Shown here: piece by piece, positions 11,668 through 21,952 of the stretch
Numbering within the stretch: the first letter of the stretch is position 1
Layout of the letters: each line of letters opens with the position of its first letter
NCBI RefSeq assembly: GCF_009017415.1
Contig: NC_092407.1
Location: 930,001-994,000, forward strand
Source of the DNA: Aspergillus flavus
Lineage: Eukaryota > Ascomycota > Eurotiomycetes > Eurotiales > Aspergillaceae
Length of the DNA: 64,000 nucleotides
Direction: 5' to 3'
The notes under the pieces: model-generated
The model's input: only the letters and a program-made list of their open reading frames with translations
What the model was told of the DNA's origin: nothing
The model's database searches: none
Made by a program: the position numbers and the translations under genes

Positions 11668-11930
11668 ATGTACCAACCCTCTAAGGTCCACTATACCACC
11701 GTCACCCGCGATATCGGTTGCCCCCATCGGTGAGGTCTGGGGCCTCGTGGCTGGCTTCGGCGCCGAAAAGGCATGGTACCCCGGCGCCAAGTCTGTTTCC
11801 CTTGAAGACCCGTTTCCGGTGGATTGCTGAGGGATCTCCCCTGCCAGATGAGTACATGGCGATCTTGCTCGAAGATCTCAATGAAAGATTCGATGGCCTT
11901 ATTGTTGCTATAGCCAAACAGCTTGTTTAG
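11668..11930 (+). pseudogene. Decayed SRPBCC (Bet v1 / polyketide-cyclase-like) gene
   Basis: The ATG at 11668 begins MYQPSKVHYTTVTRDI, which stops after 21 codons. One base over, the sequence continues as APIGEVWGLVAGFGAEKAWY, the first-helix signature of fungal SRPBCC proteins. A +1 shift near 11713-11722 therefore breaks the frame. The remainder is truncated to about 90 codons against a usual length of about 150, with a C-terminal helix-like end (ILLEDLNERFDGLIVAIAKQ). Proteins of this fold bind hydrophobic ligands and often accompany reductases, as here with the NmrA-like gene. Both lesions are seen directly. The family call rests on recognised sequence. Confidence 0.7.
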
Positions 11931-12506
11931 AACTGCTGAGATCGATATTCAGAATTGATGATCTGATCGTTCTGGTTATTTCTTGGGGTTGGGGCAACAA
12001 AAGAGGAGAGCGTGAATCACCTGTCGTTGTTGTGGGTATGGAGCAGACTAGAGTACTTTATGATAAATGTGTTGATAATTGAAGGTAGTGTCATTCCAGC
12101 TGTCGTTTCGCACTCTACAATATCATTCATTTGCCCAACGATGTGTGTTTCTGTGAGACCAAATACTGTCTCTTGCAACGAAGTCTGTCCTAGATGTACG
12201 TTGCAGGCAGTCGCCAATAGCAACCGTTCGCCCAACCTTTCCTCGAATAGAGTTCGGATTGACGGTGGCAACCGGCGGAAGGGGTCCTAGACAAAAGTGA
12301 TAATATTCTACTGGGCGATGTTGTGGTTGAAAGGCCAGTACTGGAAAAGGACTGAGGCCGAGGCACTGAGGCAGCCTTGTCTCACGTAGTCGAACCAATT
12401 AGCTAGCGCCACACGTTCTACCCCCTTGTCATCGTCGATGCTACGAACAACACTTAAAGAGAGGAAGGCAGAAACCCATATCCCCCACCATATCAACGAT
12501 AACATC
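11931..12506. other. Intergenic, upstream of the HET-domain gene
   Basis: No supported gene. An in-frame ATG at 12438 could extend the HET protein by 23 residues. Confidence 0.5.
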
Positions 12507-14544
12507 ATGAAAGACTGTCCGGTTTGCCATAACTTTCAACCAGAACTTGAGGAAAACATTGAACGCGACTCAGACGGTCGAGTATGGAGTGTGAGAGATC
12601 GTAGGGAGGTCCCGACCAATGCGGCGGGTGCTCATGGCTTTGTATTTGACGTGAATATCGACGAGGCTCGCGAGCAAGCATCCAAAGGCTGTAAGGGATG
12701 TGCACTGCTACATCAAGGATTTTTTTATTGTCTGGTGTCGAAACCTAAACCGTTGATTGTTGAAGAAATAAGGCCTATTACAGTAAAATCTGCTCCGGGA
12801 CAGGCGATAGATTGTTGCTTAAATATACTAGTCGAACCCATCAAGATGTGGCAGTTCCAGATACTCGCGGCTGATGGTAAGATAGTGATAATTGTTGACC
12901 CATAATATGCGTTATTATATGTGTTATTTCTGATTATTTCAAGACACTCGAAACCCCTGGAAAAACATGGCGAAAACAAAGTCATCTCCGAGATATGTTC
13001 TCACCGATGAGCATCGAGACTGGTATCTCTCCTGGGTGCAGGACTGCTTTGAGAACCACCCTAAATGTCAGAGACCGTCTACTATGCCCACACGACTGGT
13101 TGATCTTGGAGACGATGATAAAGGGATTATCTGTCTCCGGGAGGATATAAAACAGATTAGTCGATACATTGCCCTGAGCCACAGCTGGAAGTTCTCACAA
13201 GCAAGAAACTGCATGACCCTCAAAGATAATTATGAGTCTCGAAAGCAGTTACTTCCGCAGCAGGGGCTTTCTCAGGCCTTTCATGATGCAATCAAGGTTG
13301 CCCGATGGCTCGGGGTGCGGTACTTGTGGATCGATACCTTCTGTATCATCCAAGATGATCCTGATGATTGGGCACAGCAAGCATCCCATATGGGTGATAT
13401 ATTTGAAGGGGCATATATCACCATTGCTGTGCACTGCTACCAGAGTAGCCCGCCAACTGATGGTTGCTTTCTCGAGAGAAAGGTGATCCACGAAGTGGCT
13501 CTGCCTGATGACAATGGAGACCGTTTCCCGGTGTTTATCAGGTGCGCTGAAGCCGGTCTTCATAATGTGAATGAAGACCCATCTTTGATGCGCAGGGGAT
13601 GGTGTGTGCAAGAGCGCCTTCTCTCGCCCCGCATCCTCCATTTTCGGCCATGGGAGGTTAGCTTTGAATGCTTTACACACAGGCGCTGTGAGTGTGAAAA
13701 AATGTCTTTAGACATTCGTGACGACATATACATAAGCATGTGCGAGAAGGAGCTGGCCAATTTTCGCCATATTTCAGGGCCTAGGCAGGAGTTGGACGAG
13801 GACGGATTTTGGTATGCGTGGCAAGATATTGTCTGGGTATACAGTGCAGCCGATGTAACAGTCCCGACAGACCGACTGGCGGCGCTGTCCAGCATGGTTC
13901 AACGAATGCCGCGGCAGATATTTGGTGATTACCTGGCGGGCTTATGGTCCAAAAAGTTAATTGAGCAGCTGGCCTGGACGACGCGTCCAGAATTCAAATA
14001 CTTTCGGTATCAACAATACATCGCTCCGAGCTTTTCATGGGCATCCATCCATGGTGGTCCCGTCGAGGTTAACTTTCAGCTTTGGCCTTCGAATCCGCTT
14101 AAGCAAAAAGCCTGTATTCTTGATGCAGGAACTGTGCCTGCAGCACACGATCCTATGGGACCAGTCCGACAAGGTTTCATTCACATGCGACTGCGTGTTT
14201 GTGAAGCCGATGTCATATCCCTTCAACGTAATACAACCGAAATAGACCTGAGATACAATTGCAAAAATGGCCGGCCGGATAGCTGCCGTGCCTCTGTCGA
14301 TACCGAGGATGACATGAAAGATCTAGAGGGCCAGAGGGTTTCTCTTGGAGAGATTCTCAATGGAAGCGAGTTCGCCGAGTTCTTGGTTATGAGAAAAGTA
14401 GCTGATAGAGAAGGAGTCTTTGAACGGGTCGGAACTGGTACCTTATATTGGACGACGAAAACGGACTACGGCCTCGGAATTCCAAGGACCCCCAATCGTG
14501 ATCCTTTCTGTCAAGTCCCCGAGCAGGAGATAAGATTGGTTTAA
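12507..14544 (+). CDS. HET-domain (heterokaryon incompatibility) protein
   Basis: Two exons (intron 12877-12943, GTAAGA...TCAAG) give about 656 residues from MKDCPVCHNF. The HET domain spans about residues 195-345 and shows the three expected blocks: RYIALSHSW, then WLGVRYLWIDTFCIIQDDPDDW, then RRGWCVQERLLSPRILHF. The N-terminal part has CPVC and CKGCALL pairs, often seen ahead of HET domains. HET proteins trigger programmed cell death after recognition of non-self, sometimes as downstream partners of NLR-like receptors. The C-terminal third has no motif I recognise. The frame is intact. The partner is unknown, and no classical NLR is adjacent. Confidence 0.9.
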
Positions 14545-14707
14545 GTTTATATTAGCATTCGTTGGTATCCTGCCTATCCTCCTTTAAAACTGCGAAGACA
14601 CTTCATAGATCAGTCATCTACAAGCACCTAACTCAGTATATTCATTCTCATTTCCCAAACAACAACACAAGTCACAACTATCAAAACCCTATAACTCTGG
14701 AAATAAG

Positions 14708-15391
14708 TCATTCCTTCTCCCCCTCAATGCCAACCCTAACCCCCTCCCTCGCCAGCATCCTTCCCAACCACCCCTTCACAAACGGATACTTCTCAATATC
14801 AAAATCCTCCACACCAACAAACATTCCGGGCACCCTCTGCCACGGCACAAATGCCAAATCCACATACGACAACTTCCCCCCAACAAGCCACGGCCCATTC
14901 CCCTCACCCTCCCCATAAACCCCCGCCTGCTTCTCCAACCACCCCTCCAAAACCCCAGTCACCCGATTCACCTCCTTAACATACCTCTCAACAGCACTAG
15001 GAACCTGCTCATGATGAAACTTCTTAAACCACGCCAACTGCCCATAGTACGGCCCCTGCCCGGACATCTGAAAATGCAACCACTGCTTCGCGAGGTAGAA
15101 GTCGTGGGTTCCGGGCTCGAAGCTTATGCGACGGGAGGTGTCGTAGCGGTCAACGAGGTACTCGATTATTGCGCCGGATTCCCAGATCGTGAGGTTTGTG
15201 TTTGGGTCGTGGAGGGTTGGGAGTCGGCCGTTTGGGTTTAGGGATAGGTAGGGGGTTGATTTGACTTCGGTGAAGGGGATTGGCGAGATTGTGTAGGGGA
15301 GGGAGAGCTCGTTCAGGAGGATGAGGACTTTTACCGGATTGACGGTTGGGCGGTCGCCGTAGAGTTTGAGAGGTTGGAGGGGGCTGGTCAT
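14708..15391 (-). CDS. Glutathione S-transferase-like protein (Ure2/GTT type)
   Basis: A single exon of 227 residues, normal for the family. The thioredoxin-like N-terminal domain spans residues 5-90 (LYGDRPTVNPVKVLILLNEL, NPNGRLPTLHD, WESGAIIEYLVDRYD). The substrate-pocket helical domain follows (YYGQLAWFKKFH, GGKLSYVDLAFVPW). The ESGAI motif for glutathione contact is present. It probably conjugates electrophiles or reduces peroxides in the cytosol. Third-codon positions are C-rich in the first half and G/T-rich in the second, switching near 15090; this is visible as a strand-composition flip. Confidence 0.92.
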   Translation of the reverse strand: MTSPLQPLKLYGDRPTVNPVKVLILLNELSLPYTISPIPFTEVKSTPYLSLNPNGRLPTLHDPNTNLTIWESGAIIEYLVDRYDTSRRISFEPGTHDFYLAKQWLHFQMSGQGPYYGQLAWFKKFHHEQVPSAVERYVKEVNRVTGVLEGWLEKQAGVYGEGEGNGPWLVGGKLSYVDLAFVPWQRVPGMFVGVEDFDIEKYPFVKGWLGRMLAREGVRVGIEGEKE

Positions 15392-15857
15392 TTTGGTTTT
15401 AGTTTTGGTTTTGGTTTCGTTGTAGGTGGGTTTCTGGTGGTTGAGGATTCTTTGGTACTGGTCTTTGAGTGCTGGATGCCTGTGTTGATATGTTGGAGTG
15501 ATGGGGGAGTTTGAGACTTTGTTATATAGGTTTAAGATGAGGGCTGGAGAAGCAGAAAGAAGAACTACATTTGTAATATAAATTGGGTGGTTACAAATCC
15601 ATCGCTTATATATGGCATGTACTGTAGATCTGACATTTTTATACCGGGTCCGTGATGGTGGATGCTCGCTGGTATCGCCCGAAGTGGAATAGCTTGATGA
15701 GAGAGTTCACCGTGGCTGAAACGAACTATACAGAAACATTCGCTGAAAGAACGATACACGTATGTTATGGAGGCCTGAAATACCAATAAATAGCTAGTGA
15801 GCCTTGGCTTACAATGGGAAGTATAAATGAGTAAGACTGCGCTAGAGGTATCATCTA
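15392..15857. other. Intergenic between GST and a Zn2Cys6 regulator
   Basis: This contains the GST promoter and the regulator 3' flank. No further feature seen. Confidence 0.5.
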
Positions 15858-17425
15858 CTACAGCTCGAGCCACTGATCCGTTTCCGCAGTTTCCAAAATC
15901 CCAAACCCTACCAGTCTTCCCAGACGAGCTAGCTGAGCCTTGAACCAGGCTTTGTGTTGAGAGCCCACATATTCAAGACCCGAAGCAAGAGTCAGCGGCC
16001 ATATAACCAAACTAGTGTCGATTGGCTTGATCTCTGCCTTTAGATTCAACGTGACGGATGAACCAGGAGATGATGATGAACTCGTGTCGTCGATTAATTT
16101 GAATCTCTGAAGAGCAAAGGGTACAATAGCTGCCAGATCTTCAGATACAGAATGCATATCGGAAAGAAGCTTTTTCTTCAGGGATAGGTTGTTTGGATTA
16201 TGCAACGCAAGAATTCTTAGCCGAGTGCTTTTGATAAGCATTTTCGTGGCTTTATACTGACCCCAAAGAGCTGCATAGGCTGGATTGGGGTAGCTGTACA
16301 GTGTCGGGGAATAGAAATCTGAGGATGGCCATGACGGAAGGTCAACATTTGATAATGTGTGTTGTTGGAGCTGGTGCCACGCAGATGGGATATGGGAAAT
16401 GCAAGTTTCTAAGTCTACATCGAGAATATGGGACTCGCTTTCGAGCTCTTCGAGTATTACAGCTGACCGGGTTTGCGCTGATCCACCTCGAGCAGTGATA
16501 TCATCAATGAGAGCGAACAGCCGATGGCGGAGGTTCACCAGACCTATTATAATTCTGTCGTATTCAAGTTCAAGTCCGTGCTCACCGAAGAATGCACCAT
16601 CATGGATCCAATGTGGCAGTGCTGCATTTCGCATGAGGGCCGATCTGATCAGCCCCCGTCTGGTATGATTAATGACATTCGTTGCGGGCTTATCACGACT
16701 CAAACAGTCATTCCACACCTTCAAGATCGCCAACGCTCCATCGTGATGTAAGAAGCTGGGTGAGGCGTGTACAAATGGGGTCTCGGTCACTGGACGATAT
16801 ACCGAATCCTCGTAGCGACCCATAAAGAAGACCGCAAGTAGGCACGAGTCGAAATTATCAGGTGTCAGGTAATGTATCGCACTTTGCGCTACTTTCAGCA
16901 GTTGATGGTACGTAGCAGAGGCCACCAATGCTGCGCTGGGGTAATTCTGGGTCCTTGAAAACATCGCTAGAGCCAGTGAAGATACTGCTAGCTCCAAGAA
17001 AGGACACCACGGCCTTGGTGGAAGGAAAGCTAGACATCCTCTAGTGACATCTTTGACAATATCGGGAACATTATACGGTGCCTGGACATAGTTGTGCATA
17101 TAGTATGCCATTGCGTACATTTTCATATCGGCAGGCTTGTACGACACATGTAGATTCATTTTCATTGAGCGAGGTCCTCTAGGACGCTTCTTCTGACGGC
17201 TTGCGTAGGAATTCTCGGTAAGCCAGACTTGTTGGTCCCGCATGCCATAGCATGTTCGGCGGGATTTTATGCATCGTTGACAGATTGGTTGAGTCTTATC
17301 GCACTACGAGAAGCGTTAGCTGGAACCCTAGTCAGGTAGGCGCATGGCTGCCACGCTAGTAGTATGCATTGTACCTTGATTCGTCGATCCCTGCATGTTT
17401 GGCATCCGCCACCGGTGAAAGGCAT
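15858..17425 (-). CDS. Zn2Cys6 transcription factor (intact)
   Basis: The start at 17425 begins MPFTGGGCQTCRDRRIK. A 71-bp intron (17304-17374, GTACAA...CGTAG) separates it from CDKTQPICQRCIKSRRTC, completing a canonical six-cysteine cluster at residues 8-37. The intron between the RIK and CDK halves is at a position common in these regulators. The rest (498 residues in total) is a helical fungal regulatory region with GRGPRS-like basic residues after the cluster and no further domain I recognise. It lies divergent to nothing close and tail-to-head with the GST gene, so a regulatory link to that gene is possible but unproven. Confidence 0.92.
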
Positions 17426-17919
17426 GGTTCTGAGGTGTAACAAGTGGTAACTTGGTAACTTGTGAAAGCCGTGTAATTCAAGTCCAATAAATGCTTTATA
17501 CCGTCTGACAACACTAGTAAGTAGGCCAGACTGTCGTCTTTTTAGGATAACCCTAACTGGATGTGCTGCTCGCGGGTTTCGCCCGATACGGTTTAGCCGA
17601 AGGATCGTTGCTTATAAACGGCGCTCGGTTTCGGTGTTTAGCAGCTCCCTAAAGCCGACGTGTGGATTTAATGCATTTTGTTATAATAGAGACAGTTCAT
17701 GACGTTTCGAGGCTTTATACACCTTAAATGGCGCCTCCAAAAATTCATCCCCTCCATTCCCTCCAAAAAACAACACTTGCAAAGCGCGGCGATATCCCCT
17801 ATACCTGTGGCTGCTTTTATGTCGAGGATTCGCGGCGGCGGCCCTCTCTTGTGCATAGCGAGAGCTACGCAGCAGTATTGTCCACATAGCCTCGTATATT
17901 GCACCATTGCTTCCTAGTC
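17426..17919. other. Intergenic between regulator 5' end and DoxX-like gene 3' end
   Basis: Holds the promoter of the minus-strand Zn2Cys6 regulator. No gene supported. Confidence 0.5.
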
Positions 17920-18273
17920 CTATTTCCGGAGAGCCCCAGCAATCGCAGCCGCTGCGAGTACAACCAAAGCTACATCGCCCTTGTAGTCTTTCCCTGCTAG
18001 TACCTGCATGGCCAGTCCCATGATGAAAAACGTAAGACTAACAGCCGCAGCGGAAAACTTGGCCGTCCTTGCCCCAAATAGTAGCGTGAGTCCAACGATT
18101 GTGTCCATAATAGGAGTGATCCTTGCGACAGTGGAGCCGTCATCCGGTGCATGATATTCCTGGAATGCGTACCACCCCGGGGTATACGCGCCATGCGTGA
18201 AGCGGGAGAAGGCACCAAGCAGGACGACAGAAGAGAGAAGATATATCGAGAGGGTTGAGAGTCGTGGCAACAT
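17920..18273 (-). CDS. Small four-helix membrane protein, DoxX-like
   Basis: From the ATG at 18273 the product has 117 residues with four hydrophobic segments: about 5-25 (LSIYLLSSVVLLGAF), 50-66 (IMDTIVGLTLLFG), 73-93 (AAAVSLTFFIMGLAMQVL) and 100-117 (VALVVLAAAAIAGAL). Length and topology match fungal DoxX-like proteins, whose role is poorly defined. A longer frame exists upstream but begins with GTG, so I prefer the ATG. No intron is needed. Confidence 0.8.
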   Translation of the reverse strand: MLPRLSTLSIYLLSSVVLLGAFSRFTHGAYTPGWYAFQEYHAPDDGSTVARITPIMDTIVGLTLLFGARTAKFSAAAVSLTFFIMGLAMQVLAGKDYKGDVALVVLAAAAIAGALRK

Positions 18274-18864
18274 TTTGAACAGATAGGTTACCAAAGTGAC
18301 GCGTCTTTGTTGAATCACTTGCGTTAAAGTAAGAGCTCAATGTGAAGACAGGAGAATGACTTGGCTTCTGTATATCGTGCTGAAGAGGTGATATTTCTTT
18401 CTCATAACTTCACCGGAGTTGTAGCTCTGGGTTTCGCCCCCACGATGCCACGCCATCAGCAATGTCTCTAAATACCGCACGTGACATAAGATGAAGTTCA
18501 TCTGTATTTGTATATGAAAGTAAGCAGTACTTCTTCAAATATGTGGCTAGCACCGTGGGGTGGGTACAGAAGGTTCCACAGCCTCGGAACCCCAGTTTTC
18601 AAGGTTCCAAGCCCCGGACTCTGGCAATTTCTCCGCACCAGTCGGAAGGGAAGAAAGCGAAGAAGAAACAATTCATAGTGCTGATGTCATTGTGAAGTTA
18701 AAATTATTCCCATCATCTGAATGTCGTCTCACCTCGCGGGGTAGGACTCGGAGAGTGTGAGAACAAGTTACTAAGAAGCAACTGGAAAACCACAAGATGA
18801 TGCGCTGGCGATCCTTTCTATCTCTCGCACGAGAGGCATGCTACCCTTGTAGAATCGAGACTGC
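18274..18864. other. Divergent intergenic region
   Basis: Promoter space between the DoxX-like gene and the succinyl-CoA ligase-like gene. No coding sequence supported. Confidence 0.5.
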
Positions 18865-20381
18865 ATGCTCCGGAAGCTAATTTCTGAATAGCGTCATGGT
18901 CCATTCACAAGGCATGTGCGTCAGTTCAGTCTCCTAGAGCACCACTCCCATAACCTTCTGAAACAGGTAAGGCAGTCTACCTTTAGAGTAGCATCAAGTG
19001 ATTGAGACCCCTGCTAGTTCCAAATTCCTGTTCCCGAAGGGTTTGTAGTCAAGAGTCCTGAGGCAGCTCGGGATGTTGTATACAACATTGGTGAGTTTCT
19101 GGTCAGGCGATGATTGGATACCGGGAGGGCTATCTGAACCATTGTTCAATGCTAAAGGTACATCAGGTGCACCATCAGTCATGAAGGCGCAAATACTTGC
19201 GGGCGGGCGAGGTAAGGGCAAGTACAACAGCGATGGAAAAGGTGGCGTTCGCATTGTCGACTCGTGGGTTCCTACGAAACCAGTGACATTTACCAGCTCT
19301 GACAATATCCAGACCGGACGAGGCTTTCGAAAATGCATCAAATATGCTCGGTTATTCTCTCGTCACGAAGCAAACACCACCCGACGGTCTTCCAGTAAAC
19401 AAACTATACATCTACAAATCGGTCGATATTGCCCAAGAGTTCTACGTGGCTATTACCTTCGATCGCGCACGGTACAAGCCTGTTCTCCTAATGTCTGATG
19501 ATGGTGGCGTCAATATTGAGTCGAACGTAAATCAGCTCCAGCGGTTTTGGTTCAACCTCTCTACTGGAATCACTCCTGAGATTGCAGCTTATATTGAAGC
19601 ACAATTTGGGTTTTCGGACGACGACATGGGTATGGTCACACATATCTTGCGTCAGCTAGTAAAGCTATTCCGGGAGAAAGACGCTACTCTTCTTGAACTG
19701 AACCCTTTCGTGCGTACAACGGAAGGGTCTTTGATTTGTATAGATGCGAAGTTCAACTTTGATGACTCGGCGAAGTTTCGACAGCCTGAGCTGGTTAGTC
19801 TCGTGGAACACTCGGCGGAGGAGAAAGATGAATACGAAGCTTCCCAGCTGGGTCTTTCCTACATCCGGCTGGACGGGAATATTGGTGTTATTGTCAATGG
19901 TGCTGGTTTAGCCATGGCGACCAATGACTTAGTTACCTTGTACGGCGGGAACTGTGCGAACTTCCTGGATATTGGTGGAGGTGCGACAAAAGAGACATTG
20001 TCAAAGGCATTTTCAATTCTACAGGGCGATTCCCGCACAAAGGCGCTGTTCATCAATATATATGGCGGTGAGTATTGACTGACTTCGAAGGTTCATAGCT
20101 AATCAGATCATATACCAGGGATTGTTCGTTGTGATATGATCGCCGAGTCGATACTGGCCGCTTCTGCTGCGATGGGAGGGTTCAGCATTCCAGTTGTGGT
20201 TCGGCTACAAGGTACAAACTATGAAAAGGGCTTTAAATTGGGAAGTACACCTCTTCTACTTCTACTTGCAACTGACTAATACGGTTTGTAGATTCAAACA
20301 TCTGGTCTAGACAATATAATTTTAGAGGCCGATTTCGATGCAGCTGCTAAAAAGATCGTCGAGCTTACAAATAGTTCGTGA
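18865..20381 (+). pseudogene. Succinyl-CoA ligase beta subunit homologue with nonsense and splice-site lesions
   Basis: Six exons sum to 413 codons including the terminal stop: 18865-18966, 19018-19090, 19167-19263, 19313-20067, 20119-20240 and 20292-20381. The ATP-grasp body is well kept: VMKAQILAGGRGKG, SLVTKQTPP, LLELNPFV, VNGAGLAMAT, NFLDIGGGA and [10 protein letters not shown]. Two defects stand out. The presequence reads MLRKLISE, then a TAG at 18889, then on in frame through an Arg-rich stretch to LEHHSHNLLKQ. The donor of the last intron is GGAAGT instead of GTAAGT at 20241. The normal enzyme makes ATP or GTP from succinyl-CoA in mitochondria; this is presumably a redundant second copy. 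A downstream start or unusual splicing could still give a product, so inactivity is inferred. Confidence 0.85.
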
Positions 20382-20821
20382 TGAGTGATGTATTTTATAA
20401 AGTTTCTGGTGAATACATCACTGAGCCCACCAGTGTTGACATCGGTGTGAGGATGTGCAGAATATGGTGTGCGTATAGGACATGCCTAGTCATGCAGCAG
20501 GTGGCTGGATAGGTGAACGTTTTATCTCTGCAGAGACTCCTCTCCAAGATCACCTACATAACAGTGACTTTGAGCGCTGCTCCTCTAGCAGAAACTATTC
20601 AGATTTCACAGATTGCCTTACCTGCCTTGACAGAAGACGAGTTTATATTTACTCATTGATGGTTCTTTCCATTTAGTGAACGCTCTACTTGCAAGCATCA
20701 ATACATGTCAGCGAAGGTATTATCATTCATATAACAATCTAGTACATCTTCAACAATAGTACCCCAAACAAGAGATCTGACCTGCTACTCAATTCCCACA
20801 CTTCTCTTAGGCCATAGAGCA
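20382..20821. other. Intergenic
   Basis: Convergent 3' flanks of the succinyl-CoA ligase homologue and the CVNH gene. No gene supported. Confidence 0.5.
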
Positions 20822-21238
20822 CTACCATTCCGTCCCCTCATCCGGCTTAAACAAAAGCTCCCCATTGATATTAAAAATATGCTCATCAAGATAGCAATGA
20901 TCCGACACATAATCCCCGGAACTATTCAGAAGATCGCCATGAAGAACGGGCAGTCGAGACGGTCCTTCTCTGGTTATCTCGAGATTCCGGCATGTACGGG
21001 TAACGTTCTTTCCGCCCCAGATAAAATGCCCTAGTAGAGGTGGAGATTACCATGCGCCGGAAGTTTAATGGTAAAGAAAAAAGACCTTACCGTTATCATT
21101 ACCGAGGAAGTCATCGAGGAAGATGTCGCTGGTTAGACCTGATCCTTCATCGTTGTTGCATATGGCGACTAGGGAGGTTCTCCTTTGGCCTTGCTCGGGG
21201 GTTAGGTGGATGTCGCAGGAGGTTTGGTGGAAGGACAT
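20822..21238 (-). CDS. Cyanovirin-N homologue (CVNH) lectin
   Basis: The ATG at 21238 starts MSFHQTSCDIHL. A 60-bp intron (21031-21090, GTAAGG...ACTAG) joins GNDN to GHFIWGG, giving 118 residues. The pattern MSFHQT...CDI, LDDFLGNDNGHFIWGG, and then a second half with CRNLEI, LNSSGDYVS, LDEHIFNINGELLF is that of fungal CVNH proteins. In these, two sequence repeats form a domain-swapped fold that binds mannose-rich glycans. Neither exon is long enough to stand out alone, so the gene is easily missed. It lacks a signal peptide, as is usual for the family. The role is unknown; nutrition- or defence-related lectin activity is speculative. Confidence 0.85.
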
Positions 21239-21952
21239 TGTTAATGGGTAATAAACGACACTTTGGCTGAGAGTATGTTAGGATCACATAGTGGACTTTG
21301 ATAAGGAGTTCTTTGGGTGCGTACGAGACCAATTATATAGCTGGATTGTGGCTACGAGATTAAGTTGGGATTGCATAATCATGATGTAGCGGAGTAATGA
21401 TCTTCCAGTAACATCCCTACTTCATGGGAAATATGTGCCTATTCGAGCTCTTTTGGGTTCTTAGTGGAACACTGTGTCTGTGAATCGTGGTAGCTATTTA
21501 CCTGAGTTCATGCTGTCATATGACATTGGCCATGTCAGGCACTTTTTCGTCTCCCTGGTAAGTTGATAAGGTCGTGTTCTATATAAAAACTGCCCCTGCG
21601 GTGGTGGACGTGTTGGATCTAGATGTCGTTCATGGTTTAAATTATAAGGGCGTTATGATGAATAGTTATAATTGATTTTTGCATTCATAGTATTTTACAG
21701 GAAGTCCAAAGAACGGCGAAGGGAAGAGTGTAAAGCAAAATTTCCCACCGATAGTCTGCTGTCCGGGATAGGTGCCTCGATTAGTAAGGTTGGCAAAGTT
21801 TCGGGGATTGAAAAAAAGAACTCCATAGGTTGTTGGCGTATATACAGATAATAACTATGTACAGGAAGAAAGAGGACACGAGCAGCGCGGTTCACGGGCA
21901 GCCTGGTGCCAAGAGTAATATTTATACATGTCAAATGAATGATCCTTTGAAC
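21239..21952. other. Intergenic
   Basis: CVNH promoter and the 3' flank of the arylsulfotransferase-like gene. No gene supported. Confidence 0.5.
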
